From a virus: 64,000 bases of DNA. The notes beneath the pieces were generated by a model. That model did not search any database and was not told the DNA's origin. It saw nothing but the letters and a program-made list of their open reading frames with translations. Location: positions 1 to 64,000 of the IMG/VR virus record IMGVR_UViG_3300018481_000019; one strand, 5' to 3'. Below, piece by piece: positions 43,296 to 51,025 of the stretch. The position numbers and the translations under genes are program-made. Position 1 is the first letter of the stretch. Every line of letters begins with the position of its first letter.

Positions 43296-44047
43296 GCGCT
43301 TCCTTCCTCTTCTGGTTCGATGTGCCGCATTGTCGGGAACACCGTTTCGATCATCTCTTCCAAGTGCGGGTCGTTCACGATGGGCGGTATCGCTCCGCCC
43401 AATCTCTGCCCTGCCTCAAACTGCGTGGTGCGTCGGGTGAGCAACCGGCGCTTCTCGACCAGCAAGTCGCTTCCAGGGTCCGACTCCAACTCGACGTAGA
43501 GATAGCCGGTCAGATCAAGGAAGTAGGGCATAACGTCCTGCAACTGACCCTGGACGAATGGCGACCACATGCCGTCCCGGTTGCGAGCCATTGCGGTGAG
43601 CACGATGCACTGCACCGGCTTGGTGGGGTGGACGGTCAAGTCCCTGATATCGCGGATCAGTCCGGCGACCTCACGGAAGGCATCGCCCCACTGTTGCAAC
43701 TGCAACTGAGAGCGGCCCGAGATTCCTTCGATGTAGCGCTGTTGCAACTCGGAGATGGAATCCACGATGAAGGAATTGAAAGGGTGTCGCCCCGACGCGA
43801 GCCATTGGTACGCCTTCTGGACCGTGTCCCAATTCTTCGTCGGGACAACGGCGGTGTCCCACGTCCCGTCGTCTACGGGCGGCTCTTCCTTTGCCGGGTT
43901 CCAAGCAATCCGATTGATGGGGAGGAATCGGGCTGCGGCCTCCACGTCCATGTAGAGACGTGGTGCGGGCGAAGTCACTGCCAGGGTGCTCTTGCCAGAC
44001 TTGGAGGCTCCGTAGATCAGGAATGAAATGCTTCGGTCTTCGCTCAT
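43292..44047 (-). CDS. RecA-fold annealing ATPase, Sak4-like
   Basis: 251 aa. Walker A GASKSGKST at residues 13-21 and Walker B FIVDSISEL near 92-100; a C-terminal beta-rich part with LLTRRTTQFEAG. Length and motifs fit the AAA_24/Sak4 family of minimal RecA-like proteins that anneal single strands. Neighbours are an SSB-like protein and a Cas4-type exonuclease, the usual partners of Sak4 in phage recombination. Confidence 0.8.
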   Translation of the reverse strand: MSEDRSISFLIYGASKSGKSTLAVTSPAPRLYMDVEAAARFLPINRIAWNPAKEEPPVDDGTWDTAVVPTKNWDTVQKAYQWLASGRHPFNSFIVDSISELQQRYIEGISGRSQLQLQQWGDAFREVAGLIRDIRDLTVHPTKPVQCIVLTAMARNRDGMWSPFVQGQLQDVMPYFLDLTGYLYVELESDPGSDLLVEKRRLLTRRTTQFEAGQRLGGAIPPIVNDPHLEEMIETVFPTMRHIEPEEEGSA

Positions 44048-44067
44048 TCTCTCGCTCTCAGGTCAGG

Positions 44068-44937
44068 TCAAGATTCTGAATCACTATAACGATCATGTTT
44101 GCCCCCTGTGACGAACTTGACATTCAGATATTCCAGAGCCGCTTCCGGCGAATCATCAGCCAGAAGGCACGGCTTCCGATAGTCGCACCAGGCACAGTGT
44201 TGCCCCGGCGACGGGTAGTTGCTCTCTTCGTCAATGGCTCTCAGCATGTCAGTGACGATGCGTTCGATGTTGACGATTCGATTCGGAGTGGCGGTGGCGG
44301 TGCCGGGAATCGGGAAGCGATGAATCTCGGGGTAGCGCCCCTTGACCAAGATGGTGTTGGCGGCATGAGGCATCGGTTCGTCAGGGTTGGCGAGAGATTC
44401 GATCCCCATGTAGACGTGGTGCTGGTAGCTGTGCTCTAGCTTGGCCCTGGTCCCGTTGTCGAGCCGACCCACGGTTTTGAAATCGTTGAGCAAGAGGAAG
44501 CCCGAGTCCACGTAACGGAACTTCACATCGACCTTGCCCCGGAGCAGGACATCTCCACCGAGAATGGGAGCTTCGATCTGCTCTTCGACGGCGACCACTT
44601 CCAAGCCGTCGTCCTCACCGGACTCGGCAATCCACTCGACGTAGCGCTCAATCAGCTTCCGACCGATCACGGTTTCCTTGTAGAGCGCGTCGATTTCCCA
44701 CGGAGCGGCGGCATGGTCTTCCTGCCACGCCATATCCTTCGCTGAGAGAGCGTTGAATAGCCCTACGGGGTCGTCGGTGTGACCTCCGTACAAGAACTCC
44801 AAAGCCTTGTGAACTCGGCTTCCTAGCGCTCTTGCGCCGTGTCTGACCTCTGGCGGGTGGAAGTCGTGAACGTAGTTCCAGGCCCACAGCCGACGGCAAG
44901 TGAGGAAGTGGTCGATGTCCGAGAAGGTGAAGATCAT
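44068..44937 (-). CDS. Cas4/AddB-type PD-(D/E)XK exonuclease
   Basis: 289 aa from ATG at 44,937 (ATGA overlap; an in-frame earlier start is shadow). FSDIDHFLTCRRLWAWNY gives the first Cys; GSRVHKALEFL is the His-bearing motif; LLRGKVDVKF and LLLNDFKT supply the catalytic Asp and D-x-K; the C-terminal HCAWCDYRKPC supplies three more Cys. The four Cys are placed to hold a 4Fe-4S cluster as in Cas4 and AddB. It likely resects DNA ends for recombination with the Sak4-like protein. Confidence 0.85.
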   Translation of the reverse strand: MIFTFSDIDHFLTCRRLWAWNYVHDFHPPEVRHGARALGSRVHKALEFLYGGHTDDPVGLFNALSAKDMAWQEDHAAAPWEIDALYKETVIGRKLIERYVEWIAESGEDDGLEVVAVEEQIEAPILGGDVLLRGKVDVKFRYVDSGFLLLNDFKTVGRLDNGTRAKLEHSYQHHVYMGIESLANPDEPMPHAANTILVKGRYPEIHRFPIPGTATATPNRIVNIERIVTDMLRAIDEESNYPSPGQHCAWCDYRKPCLLADDSPEAALEYLNVKFVTGGKHDRYSDSES

Positions 44938-45038
44938 TCTTGTGGGGGCCAAGGCCAGAAGTACCCGACGAGACACAGCACCACAATCTCGGTCACGAAC
45001 CAGATCAGAAGAATGTGGCTTTTCAAAAAGTTGCTCAT
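44934..45038 (-). CDS. single-pass membrane peptide, 34 aa
   Basis: ATG at 45,038 and TGA at 44,936-44,934, ATGA overlaps at both ends. One hydrophobic helix (HILLIWFVTEIVVLCLVGYF) then WPWPPQE. Exact overlaps with both neighbours favour a real gene. Confidence 0.55.
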   Translation of the reverse strand: MSNFLKSHILLIWFVTEIVVLCLVGYFWPWPPQE

Positions 45039-45250
45039 ACCGGCACTGCCTCTCTCACTCGCTCGGGCCACAATTCAGACGGACAGCCGCAATCGGCTAG
45101 AGCCTTGGTCGCTTGACCCATTGCGGTCCATCCCGCCAGCGGGTCGCCATTGTCTCGCAGACAGTGGGCTTTGAAAATTCCTAGCTCGGCTTCGATCATC
45201 CGAGCCTTGTGCTTGTTGGTCGAAGCGTGAGACAGACGTAAGAGATTCAT
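45035..45250 (-). CDS. small hypothetical protein, 71 aa
   Basis: ATG at 45,250 in an ATGA overlap. Helical, with LLRLSHASTNKHKARMIEAEL and two Cys near the end (DCGCPSELW). Not recognised. Confidence 0.65.
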   Translation of the reverse strand: MNLLRLSHASTNKHKARMIEAELGIFKAHCLRDNGDPLAGWTAMGQATKALADCGCPSELWPERVREAVPV

Positions 45251-45411
45251 TTGGTGGTGTTCGCAATGAGCATTTTCCAAAACTCCAAGGCCGCTGCCTC
45301 AGCGATCTTCACCGAGAACCCGGCATCAATCATTTTGGCCTTGAATCCCGCCACCAACGCGACGACTCCCTCTGTCGCATCTGCCATTTGTGCAAAACTG
45401 TCAGTGTCCAT
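45247..45411 (-). CDS. small hypothetical protein, 54 aa
   Basis: ATG at 45,411 (MDTDSFAQMADATEGV) is preferred because the upstream in-frame part is a shadow of the gene at 45,401. Helical with an amphipathic C-terminus (AALEFWKMLIANT). Not recognised. Confidence 0.6.
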   Translation of the reverse strand: MDTDSFAQMADATEGVVALVAGFKAKMIDAGFSVKIAEAAALEFWKMLIANTTK

Positions 45412-45586
45412 GCTGTTCCAATAGCCATTCGTGGTACTTGTCTCGCCACTGAATCGCGGCCTCTTGCCACCCTTCCGTCTTGTCCAGTCCATCCCATCCG
45501 GCGTTAGCGATGATGCCCCAGGCTTCGTAGAGCAAGCTACCTTCGATGCTGGTTTCTGACGGAACGGAATCTCGCTCACGCTTCAT
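45401..45586 (-). CDS. small hypothetical protein, 61 aa
   Basis: ATG at 45,586, overlapping the clamp gene by 11 bases. Trp-rich helical protein (LLYEAWGIIANAGWDGLD, WRDKYHEWLLEQHGH). Not recognised. Confidence 0.65.
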   Translation of the reverse strand: MKRERDSVPSETSIEGSLLYEAWGIIANAGWDGLDKTEGWQEAAIQWRDKYHEWLLEQHGH

Positions 45587-46667
45587 CAGGCAACCTCACC
45601 GGCATCATTATGAATCGAACGCTCGGGTCTTTAGGACCGCTGATTCGGAACATGGTTTTCGGCTCGGAGAATCGAAGCTCAACTTCATCGCCGGTCAGCG
45701 ATTGAATAACGGGGCGGAACAGATCGACATTCAGACCGATGGTGAGAGGGAGTCCGGGCCACTTGCCACTGATATGTTCCGAGCTATCGCCAAGCTCGGT
45801 GCGAGTGGCGAGTACGTCCGCCCCTGGTGCTTCCGCTTCCAATTTCAACCTCATGGGAAGGTGAAGCCCGGTGAGGACTTGCGCTCGGTCACAGGCGGCG
45901 AGCAGTTCTGACTTGTTGGTGGCGAAGACCCATCCGTCAACCTTGTCGTCGGTTTCCAAAATGGTTTTGTAGCTCGGGAATTTCTTGGAGCTACGAAGCG
46001 TGCTGATCGCATTTCGCCCCTGGCGAAAGGTGACTCGGTTCCGTTCCACCACCACTTCGACATCGCCACTTCCGGTCAGCACTTTTTCGGCATGGCGGAA
46101 GATGGTTGCGGGTATGACTGCCGACTCGTCAAATTCAAAAACCACTCCGCTGTCGATCACTCCGATGCGGAATCCATCGGTGGTCACTATCTGCCCGTTC
46201 TCGGTTCCGTTTTCAAAAAGCACCAACTCGGCTTTGGGAACCGCCCCGAGATACCCGATGATCTGCGAGAGCCAATTGAGCGGGAGCTTGAAATCAGCCC
46301 GCTTCCTAATAGAGATTTCGGGAAAGGCGGTGGCATCGCCATACCGCAATTTGAATTTGGGTCCGTGCTCGCTCTTCAGTTCCACGGTCCCGTCACTGGC
46401 GGTCAAGGTGACTGCCCCGTCGGGCAAGGTGCGGACGGCCCGAGCAGTCTCCGGTGGAAGCAGGCTTTTGAAACCGGCTCCGGCTCCGACTTCAGCGCCG
46501 AACGCCGTCTTGATGGTGAGTGTTGAGTTGGTGCCAGTGAGAACTACCCATCCGTCAGTAAACATTTCCAAGTGAATCTGACGATAGGTGTCGATCTTGG
46601 AAGACAGGGCCAACTCGACCTTGTCCAAAGCAGCGCTGAGTTCTTCCTGAGTAGTGACGAGTTTCAC
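45576..46667 (-). CDS. DNA polymerase sliding clamp, beta-type
   Basis: 363 aa taking GTG at 46,667; an earlier in-frame start would overlap the upstream gene. The three-domain pattern of bacterial DnaN is visible: LVTTQEELSAALDKVE at the start, TDGFRIGVID in the middle domain, a C-terminal domain with LPLTIGLNVDLFRPVI and the terminal MFRISGPKDPSVRFIMMPVRL. It tethers the phage polymerase encoded at 62,749. A clamp loader was not seen, so host loader use is inferred. Confidence 0.85.
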   Translation of the reverse strand: MKLVTTQEELSAALDKVELALSSKIDTYRQIHLEMFTDGWVVLTGTNSTLTIKTAFGAEVGAGAGFKSLLPPETARAVRTLPDGAVTLTASDGTVELKSEHGPKFKLRYGDATAFPEISIRKRADFKLPLNWLSQIIGYLGAVPKAELVLFENGTENGQIVTTDGFRIGVIDSGVVFEFDESAVIPATIFRHAEKVLTGSGDVEVVVERNRVTFRQGRNAISTLRSSKKFPSYKTILETDDKVDGWVFATNKSELLAACDRAQVLTGLHLPMRLKLEAEAPGADVLATRTELGDSSEHISGKWPGLPLTIGLNVDLFRPVIQSLTGDEVELRFSEPKTMFRISGPKDPSVRFIMMPVRLPDEA

Positions 46668-46699
46668 AGTCTGAGTCCTGTCCGATTCAAGACGACTGA

Positions 46700-46921
46700 C
46701 TATACCGTCCGTAGAGAGCCGGGGTGCTGCCAGCGAAGCCATTCATCGGGGGTCATTCGGACCAGGGCGGAGCAAGCGCAATCGGGTTGGTGACACGCTC
46801 CCCGAGACTCAGAACTGATCTTGATTCCGGCATGGGACAAATCGGGGTGGTAGCAGTTTCGACACCAAGCATGGCCGCCCATCGAAGAGCGGGCGATCAC
46901 GAATTCAAGCGGCTCTTCCAT
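46700..46921 (-). CDS. small Cys/His-rich protein, 73 aa
   Basis: ATG at 46,921, overlapping the upstream gene by 17 bases. WCRNCYHPDLSH and GACHQPDCACSAL provide C-x2-C and further Cys/His, likely a zinc site. The C-terminus has MTPDEWLRWQHPG. A DNA-associated role is possible; not recognised. Confidence 0.65.
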   Translation of the reverse strand: MEEPLEFVIARSSMGGHAWCRNCYHPDLSHAGIKISSESRGACHQPDCACSALVRMTPDEWLRWQHPGSLRTV

Positions 46922-47084
46922 CCGATAGCTCCAACTGGATTTTCTCAATCAATCGTTTCTCAGACACCGCTTCGTTCTTGTGCTCACGGTCGAGATGGGA
47001 GAAGGTGAGCACGCCCTCCAAGACCAGATATCGCTCATTGAGAAGACGACTCAGATAAGCACGATGGTTGCTTGGTAAGTTCAT
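46905..47084 (-). CDS. small helical protein, 59 aa
   Basis: ATG at 47,084 in an ATGA overlap with the gene at 47,081. Basic helices (RAYLSRLLNERYLVLEGVL, KRLIEKIQLEL). Not recognised. Confidence 0.6.
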   Translation of the reverse strand: MNLPSNHRAYLSRLLNERYLVLEGVLTFSHLDREHKNEAVSEKRLIEKIQLELSDGRAA

Positions 47085-47329
47085 TCCCCGACCAACTCCC
47101 AATCTCGGTGTTCGATTGGTTCCAAGGTCACGTCCACTGGCGGACCTTTGACGATGTGGTCTTCATCGACTTTCAAAAGTGCGTCCGCCAGTGTGGGCCG
47201 GAAGGCTCCGCTCGGAATCTCGACGGTGAGTTTGATCGCCACTTCTCCGCCGTGCAGGACCGGCACTCGCTTTTTCACCAGGCGAGAGACACCCCGCTCG
47301 TCGCATACCAAGTAGACCGTTGACTTCAC
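47081..47329 (-). CDS. small beta-rich protein, 82 aa
   Basis: GTG start in a GTGA overlap with a membrane peptide. Begins MKSTVYLVCDERGVSRLVKKRV; the middle VAIKLTVEIPSGAFRP is beta-like and the end is acidic. Not recognised. Confidence 0.7.
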   Translation of the reverse strand: MKSTVYLVCDERGVSRLVKKRVPVLHGGEVAIKLTVEIPSGAFRPTLADALLKVDEDHIVKGPPVDVTLEPIEHRDWELVGE

Positions 47330-47448
47330 TGTTCCTCCCGTCTGCGCTTCTCGTTCATCTGTCTTACGGCGAGCACGATCATAAGCACAACCAATGTCCC
47401 GAGCGTGATTGCGATGCCGACAAGCATCCCCTGTGTGAATTCACTCAA
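47326..47448 (-). CDS. single-pass membrane protein, 40 aa
   Basis: TTG at 47,448 overlapping the stop of the transglycosylase (TTGA), TGA at 47,328-47,326. One hydrophobic helix (MLVGIAITLGTLVVLMIVLAV) and a very basic tail (RQMNEKRRREEQ). Sitting after a cell-wall enzyme, it could help export or membrane access. Confidence 0.6.
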   Translation of the reverse strand: MSEFTQGMLVGIAITLGTLVVLMIVLAVRQMNEKRRREEQ

Positions 47449-48110
47449 TGACACTCACCCCTGTTCCACGGCGACCAGTGACCCCAACCCCCATCATCGT
47501 AGAGCGCCTTGCTGATCGAAAGGTTGACATCGGGGTTGAAAAGATCGGATTCTGAATAACCGAACTTCCCGGCCCAACTCGGGAGCACTTGCATGAGTCC
47601 CGATGCGCCGGAACTTGAATTTTGAGCGTTGGGATTGCCGCCCGATTCGTGTTGCATGAGGCAGAGAGCAGTGTCGGCAAGCCCCGCTCCGAAGTAGGAA
47701 GTCACCAGGCCGCGCCACTGTTCCACACCATCGCCCATACCGCTGTCTGCGGGCTGTTCCGGCTCTTCGCTTACCTCTGGCTCAGGCTCCGGTTCCGGCT
47801 CAGGAGCGGCCTCAGAAGCCGTCTCAGAGGCTTCCAAGGTCACTGGCTCGGAGACGATTGGCTCATGGCGAGTCTCCCGCATGACCTCCATCTCTTCTGC
47901 CGTCCGGTCCCGCTCGGTGACAATCGGGGGAGCGGGAATCGGGGGAGCGGGAATCGTGGATTCGGGAAGGACTGGTAGTCGAACGATTTGATGTCGGGAA
48001 GCCAAGATTGGCTCGGGACTGATGTGATCGTCTGCCAAAAGAGAACTGCCACCGGCAATGCCGACGGCAGCGACGAACGTGGTGAGCGCAGCAATGATCG
48101 CTTGTCTCAT
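47445..48110 (-). CDS. secreted lytic transglycosylase (SLT-type)
   Basis: 221 aa with a signal peptide or anchor at the N-terminus (about 1-26), a Pro/Glu-rich linker with EPEPEPEPEPE (about 45-125) and a C-terminal SLT domain: ALCLMQHESGGNPNAQN with the catalytic Glu, SGASGLMQVLPSWAG, and NLSISKALYDDGGWGHWSPW. It would cut glycan strands of the host wall from outside the membrane. Encoded in the early operon, unlike the M15 endolysin, so wall weakening or remodelling before lysis is possible. Ribosome site AGGAG. Confidence 0.85.
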   Translation of the reverse strand: MRQAIIAALTTFVAAVGIAGGSSLLADDHISPEPILASRHQIVRLPVLPESTIPAPPIPAPPIVTERDRTAEEMEVMRETRHEPIVSEPVTLEASETASEAAPEPEPEPEPEVSEEPEQPADSGMGDGVEQWRGLVTSYFGAGLADTALCLMQHESGGNPNAQNSSSGASGLMQVLPSWAGKFGYSESDLFNPDVNLSISKALYDDGGWGHWSPWNRGECH

Positions 48111-48174
48111 GGATTTTCTCCTGATTGGGGATTGGGGGTTGTTCTCAGAGGCGTTTTAAGCCCCGTTTTGAAAT

Positions 48175-48194
48175 GGGCCTGAACAACTAGGCCC
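48175..48194 (-). terminator. weak hairpin between genes
   Basis: GGGCCT (48,175-48,180) pairs with AGGCCC (48,189-48,194) around an 8-base loop; on the - strand it is followed by ATTTCAAAACG. It may attenuate transcription before the transglycosylase gene. Confidence 0.35.
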
Positions 48195-48200
48195 GGAAAA

Positions 48201-48359
48201 TCAGCGTCGATCAGAGTAGTGGGCTTGGGGCAAGGGTTGTTCCCTGGTGCGAATCCAGTTGACAACCCATGAGATTCCAGCGACTACGGAAGCGAGCGCC
48301 CCGACGATCAGAGTGAGTCCGACCAGCACCACAAAGAAAGCGGCATTGACAAGCCACAT
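48201..48359 (-). CDS. single-pass membrane protein, 52 aa
   Basis: ATG at 48,359 in TGATG overlap. A long hydrophobic segment (FFVVLVGLTLIVGALASVVAGIS cut into residues 8-30) then WVVNWIRTREQPLPQ. It may contain one long or two short helices. Not recognised. Confidence 0.6.
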   Translation of the reverse strand: MWLVNAAFFVVLVGLTLIVGALASVVAGISWVVNWIRTREQPLPQAHYSDRR

Positions 48360-48574
48360 CACTTGCTCAGATCATCGGGAAGCAAGGCGCGGACAAGGAC
48401 GTTTTCCATGCGGGTCACTTCCTCACTGAATCGCAAGAGGAAATTGAAAAGCGTTTCGTTCATCTCCGTGGAAGCTCGCAGCATCTTTTCAGCCGCTTCC
48501 GCCATTTGACTCGCGGCTCGCCGGATTCCTTCATCATCGACGTGAATCATTTTTCCATATTCACCAAACGTCAC
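48359..48574 (-). CDS. small helical protein, 71 aa
   Basis: ATG at 48,574 in an ATGA overlap. After MTFGEYGKMIHVDDEG comes one long amphipathic helix with regularly spaced Met/Ala/Leu, likely a coiled coil. Not recognised. Confidence 0.65.
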   Translation of the reverse strand: MTFGEYGKMIHVDDEGIRRAASQMAEAAEKMLRASTEMNETLFNFLLRFSEEVTRMENVLVRALLPDDLSK

Positions 48575-48858
48575 CCCTGCCCCTTTTGCTCTAGCCCGAT
48601 GAATTCAAGACTCATTCCATTGGCATTGGCGATAGCTCGCATGTGGATGAAGATATCAGCCAGAGCTTCGTGCAGCTTGTCCGGTTCGTAGCCGTGCAGG
48701 GCGATGCCCGCCATGCCGTCGTCGGCGTAGAGCAGAGACACGTACCGATCACCCTCTTGTGACTCGGGGTGCAGTTGAGCAGCGTCATTCATCGCCCCGC
48801 CGATTCGGGTGAGCCGGTCCTGTGGCTTGTCGTGCGGGACGACGGGTTCTTTAGGCAT
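48571..48858 (-). CDS. hypothetical protein, 95 aa
   Basis: ATG at 48,858; a TTG one codon earlier is in frame. Mixed alpha/beta with ESQEGDRYVSLLYADDGMAG and a helix DKLHEALADIFIHMRA. The pattern of a beta-hairpin plus two helices suggests a small enzyme-like or dimeric fold; not recognised. Confidence 0.65.
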   Translation of the reverse strand: MPKEPVVPHDKPQDRLTRIGGAMNDAAQLHPESQEGDRYVSLLYADDGMAGIALHGYEPDKLHEALADIFIHMRAIANANGMSLEFIGLEQKGQG

Positions 48859-49165
48859 CAATCAGGCTCTTGACAAGCAGACTCTTGATGTAGCCAACTC
48901 CCCAACCCAAGTTACGCCGACAATTGGAGCACTGGCGAAATCCACGATCAACAAGTTCGCCCCTGGCGGCGAGATGGGGTTCGCCCCAAGTGGGGTCGTC
49001 GTAACCGGGGGTGTGATCGGAGATAGTCGAAAATCCGACCTGCCAGCAAAGCGGCTTGTCACCATCGACGGTGTCGTGCCAGATCAGACGATGTCCGTAG
49101 ACCAGCACTTGCTCTTCTCGCCAGTTCTTCCAACCGAAAGTGACGAAACTCGGGTCCACGCTCAC
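48851..49165 (-). CDS. hypothetical protein with C-x2-C, 104 aa
   Basis: GTG in a GTGA overlap. Trp-rich beta protein (FVTFGWKNWREEQVLVY, GYDDPTWGEPH) with RQCSNCRRNLGWGV near the end, half a zinc site; other ligands may come from His residues. Function unknown. Confidence 0.65.
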   Translation of the reverse strand: MSVDPSFVTFGWKNWREEQVLVYGHRLIWHDTVDGDKPLCWQVGFSTISDHTPGYDDPTWGEPHLAARGELVDRGFRQCSNCRRNLGWGVGYIKSLLVKSLIDA

Positions 49166-49821
49166 AGCAACCTACTTTCTACCTTGACCGATATCTGCCA
49201 TGCCACACCGTTTTCGTCCACTGCAATCCGAGCGCCCTCTTGGGTTCGGGCGACAATTTTCAATCCGGTCCCTTCCTCCAAAGCCGAGTCGGGAATCGCG
49301 TTGGCGAGTTCGGGATTGATCGCTGGCGAGTCCTTGGGATTCGGGTTGTAGTAATAGACCCCTGGTGAAAGTCGCTCGACGTGAGGGTCGTCACGAACAA
49401 GGGCGACCAAGCTGGAACTGATCTGCTTCCGAGTCAGCGTCATTTCAAATTGCTCGACCAGCTTGTTTGAAATGGCCTCAGTGGTGATGGGCTTGCCTTC
49501 GTTCCGAAGTATGGAAACGACCTTGCCCTTCTGACCCGAGACTCGGTTGGTCACTGCGGTCACGTCTCCGGTATCGGATTCCAAATTGTCGGGCCGATAG
49601 GCGTACTCGCCGGGAGCAATCCGAATGATGCCGGTGTTCTCTCGGTCGCCCCGCAATTGAGAGAGGGTCGCTGAAATGCTGGTCGGCGGAGTCGTCTCTA
49701 GTTGCGGCTTCGCTTGCAAGTCCCGCATCGTCACGCCTTCTGGCGCGGCCTCTTCCACCAACCGCTTGATGGTGGTGACAAGAGACTCGCCTTGCCGCTG
49801 CTCTCGGTCTAGGTCTGTCAC
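49162..49821 (-). CDS. winged-helix DNA-binding protein, 219 aa
   Basis: Two related winged-helix/HARE-type segments: about 14-75 (IKRLVEEAAPEGVTMRDLQ ... TGIIRIAPGEYAY) and about 98-160 (VVSILRNEGKPITTEAIS ... VERLSPGVYYY). Each ends with the beta-wing and a Gly-x-Tyr that are typical of HB1/ASXL/restriction endonuclease HTH (HARE-HTH) or related domains. Possibly a transcription regulator or a DNA-modification sensor. It is encoded in the middle of the early operon with ATGA overlap. Confidence 0.65.
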   Translation of the reverse strand: MTDLDREQRQGESLVTTIKRLVEEAAPEGVTMRDLQAKPQLETTPPTSISATLSQLRGDRENTGIIRIAPGEYAYRPDNLESDTGDVTAVTNRVSGQKGKVVSILRNEGKPITTEAISNKLVEQFEMTLTRKQISSSLVALVRDDPHVERLSPGVYYYNPNPKDSPAINPELANAIPDSALEEGTGLKIVARTQEGARIAVDENGVAWQISVKVESRLL

Positions 49822-50195
49822 TGATTCCTCCTGAATAGCTCTTCGTGAAGCAAGCCACGATGGTCGTTAGCTCCCTCCACCTTGTAGTTGCCGTCGTAGC
49901 GATACTGCCGGGACACCATGCGGTAGCTGTATTCATTCCGTCCGTAACCGACGACGCATAAGTCGATGCGCTGAGTTTTGCATCGCTGGCAAGTGAGCAC
50001 CCGAGCCGCATCGGGATTCCAGGGGTGCCGTCTTGCTCTAGCTCGTAGATCGGTGTCAGCTTTGGCGACCGGCCCAACGTAACTCACCATCCAGGCGTGG
50101 CCGATAGTGCGGCATTCCAGAAAGGCTTCGTCGTACTCGGTGAGCCGACGGGCAACGTCAACGATTTCCTGCTCGTAGCTTGTCTCGGTCGTCAA
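49818..50195 (-). CDS. zinc-ribbon protein of a common actinophage type, 125 aa
   Basis: TTG at 50,195 with GGAAGG upstream; the longer in-frame extension is shadow. FLECRTIGHAWMV and RVLTCQRCKTQRIDLC carry the Cys/His set, then YSYRMVSRQYRYDGNYKVEG. I associate this pattern with small proteins in many mycobacterial and related phages; function unknown. Confidence 0.7.
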   Translation of the reverse strand: MTTETSYEQEIVDVARRLTEYDEAFLECRTIGHAWMVSYVGPVAKADTDLRARARRHPWNPDAARVLTCQRCKTQRIDLCVVGYGRNEYSYRMVSRQYRYDGNYKVEGANDHRGLLHEELFRRNQ

Positions 50196-50226
50196 ATGTC
50201 TTGGCCTTCCGTCTAGGTGCGACAAT

Positions 50227-50439
50227 CTAGTCCGTTGAAATCTCTTTGGCGACTGATGTGCTGCGTGCGAGCTTGTCAGTGTGAATGAGCCGCACGCCCA
50301 AGTTTTCACAAGGTCGCATTGGGTGGTCACGGAGCTTGCCGCCGCAAGAGGCACAGCGAATGATTCCGAGTCCTTTGAAATTGTGATCGCCGTAATGCTC
50401 ATTGCGCTCGCCGTTCCGTTTGATCTTGTTGTTAGGCAT
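50227..50439 (-). CDS. small zinc-knuckle protein, 70 aa
   Basis: ATG at 50,439 in TAATG. Basic N-terminus (MPNNKIKRNGERNEH), then IIRCASCGGKLRDHPMRPC, a C-x2-C ... H/C zinc knuckle. Possibly nucleic-acid binding. Confidence 0.7.
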   Translation of the reverse strand: MPNNKIKRNGERNEHYGDHNFKGLGIIRCASCGGKLRDHPMRPCENLGVRLIHTDKLARSTSVAKEISTD

Positions 50440-50855
50440 TACTCGGGACCGAACCCGACTAGATGCCGGAGCACGTCACCAAAGCGGGCCTCATGCAATA
50501 GGCGACGACCATTTAATTCGCCGCAGGCGCACTCTTCGATCTTGATGGAGATTCCGTAGTTGTGGTCCGAGTCATTGAACGTCCCGGCGAATTGGTCCCA
50601 CTCGTCCTCACGAAGATCGCTCCACTTCACGACCGAGCAGAGTTCATCCTCAGTCCCGCCGGGACGTAGGTGGTAGGTGGCCTCAAAGTCGTATGGCCCC
50701 CCGTAGTAGCCAGTGCGAGTGTCAATGTCGTCTCCGAGTGTCACCCATCCCCGCTCAATGACGTACTGCGCGACCGCGTCTTTGAATTGGTCTTGCCAAG
50801 TAGTTGTTGGCTTCTCCAATCCGTCAGCAAGTGCTTCCATCGCCCAATCGCTCAT
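50439..50855 (-). CDS. hypothetical protein, 138 aa
   Basis: ATGA overlap with the upstream gene. Acidic, with WQDQFKDAVAQYVIERGWV, a beta-rich middle and EECACGELNGRRLLHEARF near the end. Not recognised. Confidence 0.7.
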   Translation of the reverse strand: MSDWAMEALADGLEKPTTTWQDQFKDAVAQYVIERGWVTLGDDIDTRTGYYGGPYDFEATYHLRPGGTEDELCSVVKWSDLREDEWDQFAGTFNDSDHNYGISIKIEECACGELNGRRLLHEARFGDVLRHLVGFGPE

Positions 50856-51025
50856 TCTTCCTCTTCTCCGGCAGGCTCGCCCTCACCGTCAGCGTGACGA
50901 GCGAGATGCCGTTCGATTGCCTGCTCAAAGGTGGCAATCACTGTCCCGTTGGTCGAGTCCGGTGTTGTCCGGTGCGTCCCGTCGGGATAGTGAAGCCACT
51001 CGTCTCTCGGTGTTACGTTGGTCAT
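50852..51025 (-). CDS. small acidic protein, 57 aa
   Basis: ATG at 51,025 in TAATG directly after the VWA gene, TGA at 50,854-50,852. Starts MTNVTPRDEWLHYPDG and ends GEGEPAGEEEE. Its tight coupling to the MoxR/VWA unit makes it a possible accessory of that system. Confidence 0.6.
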   Translation of the reverse strand: MTNVTPRDEWLHYPDGTHRTTPDSTNGTVIATFEQAIERHLARHADGEGEPAGEEEE

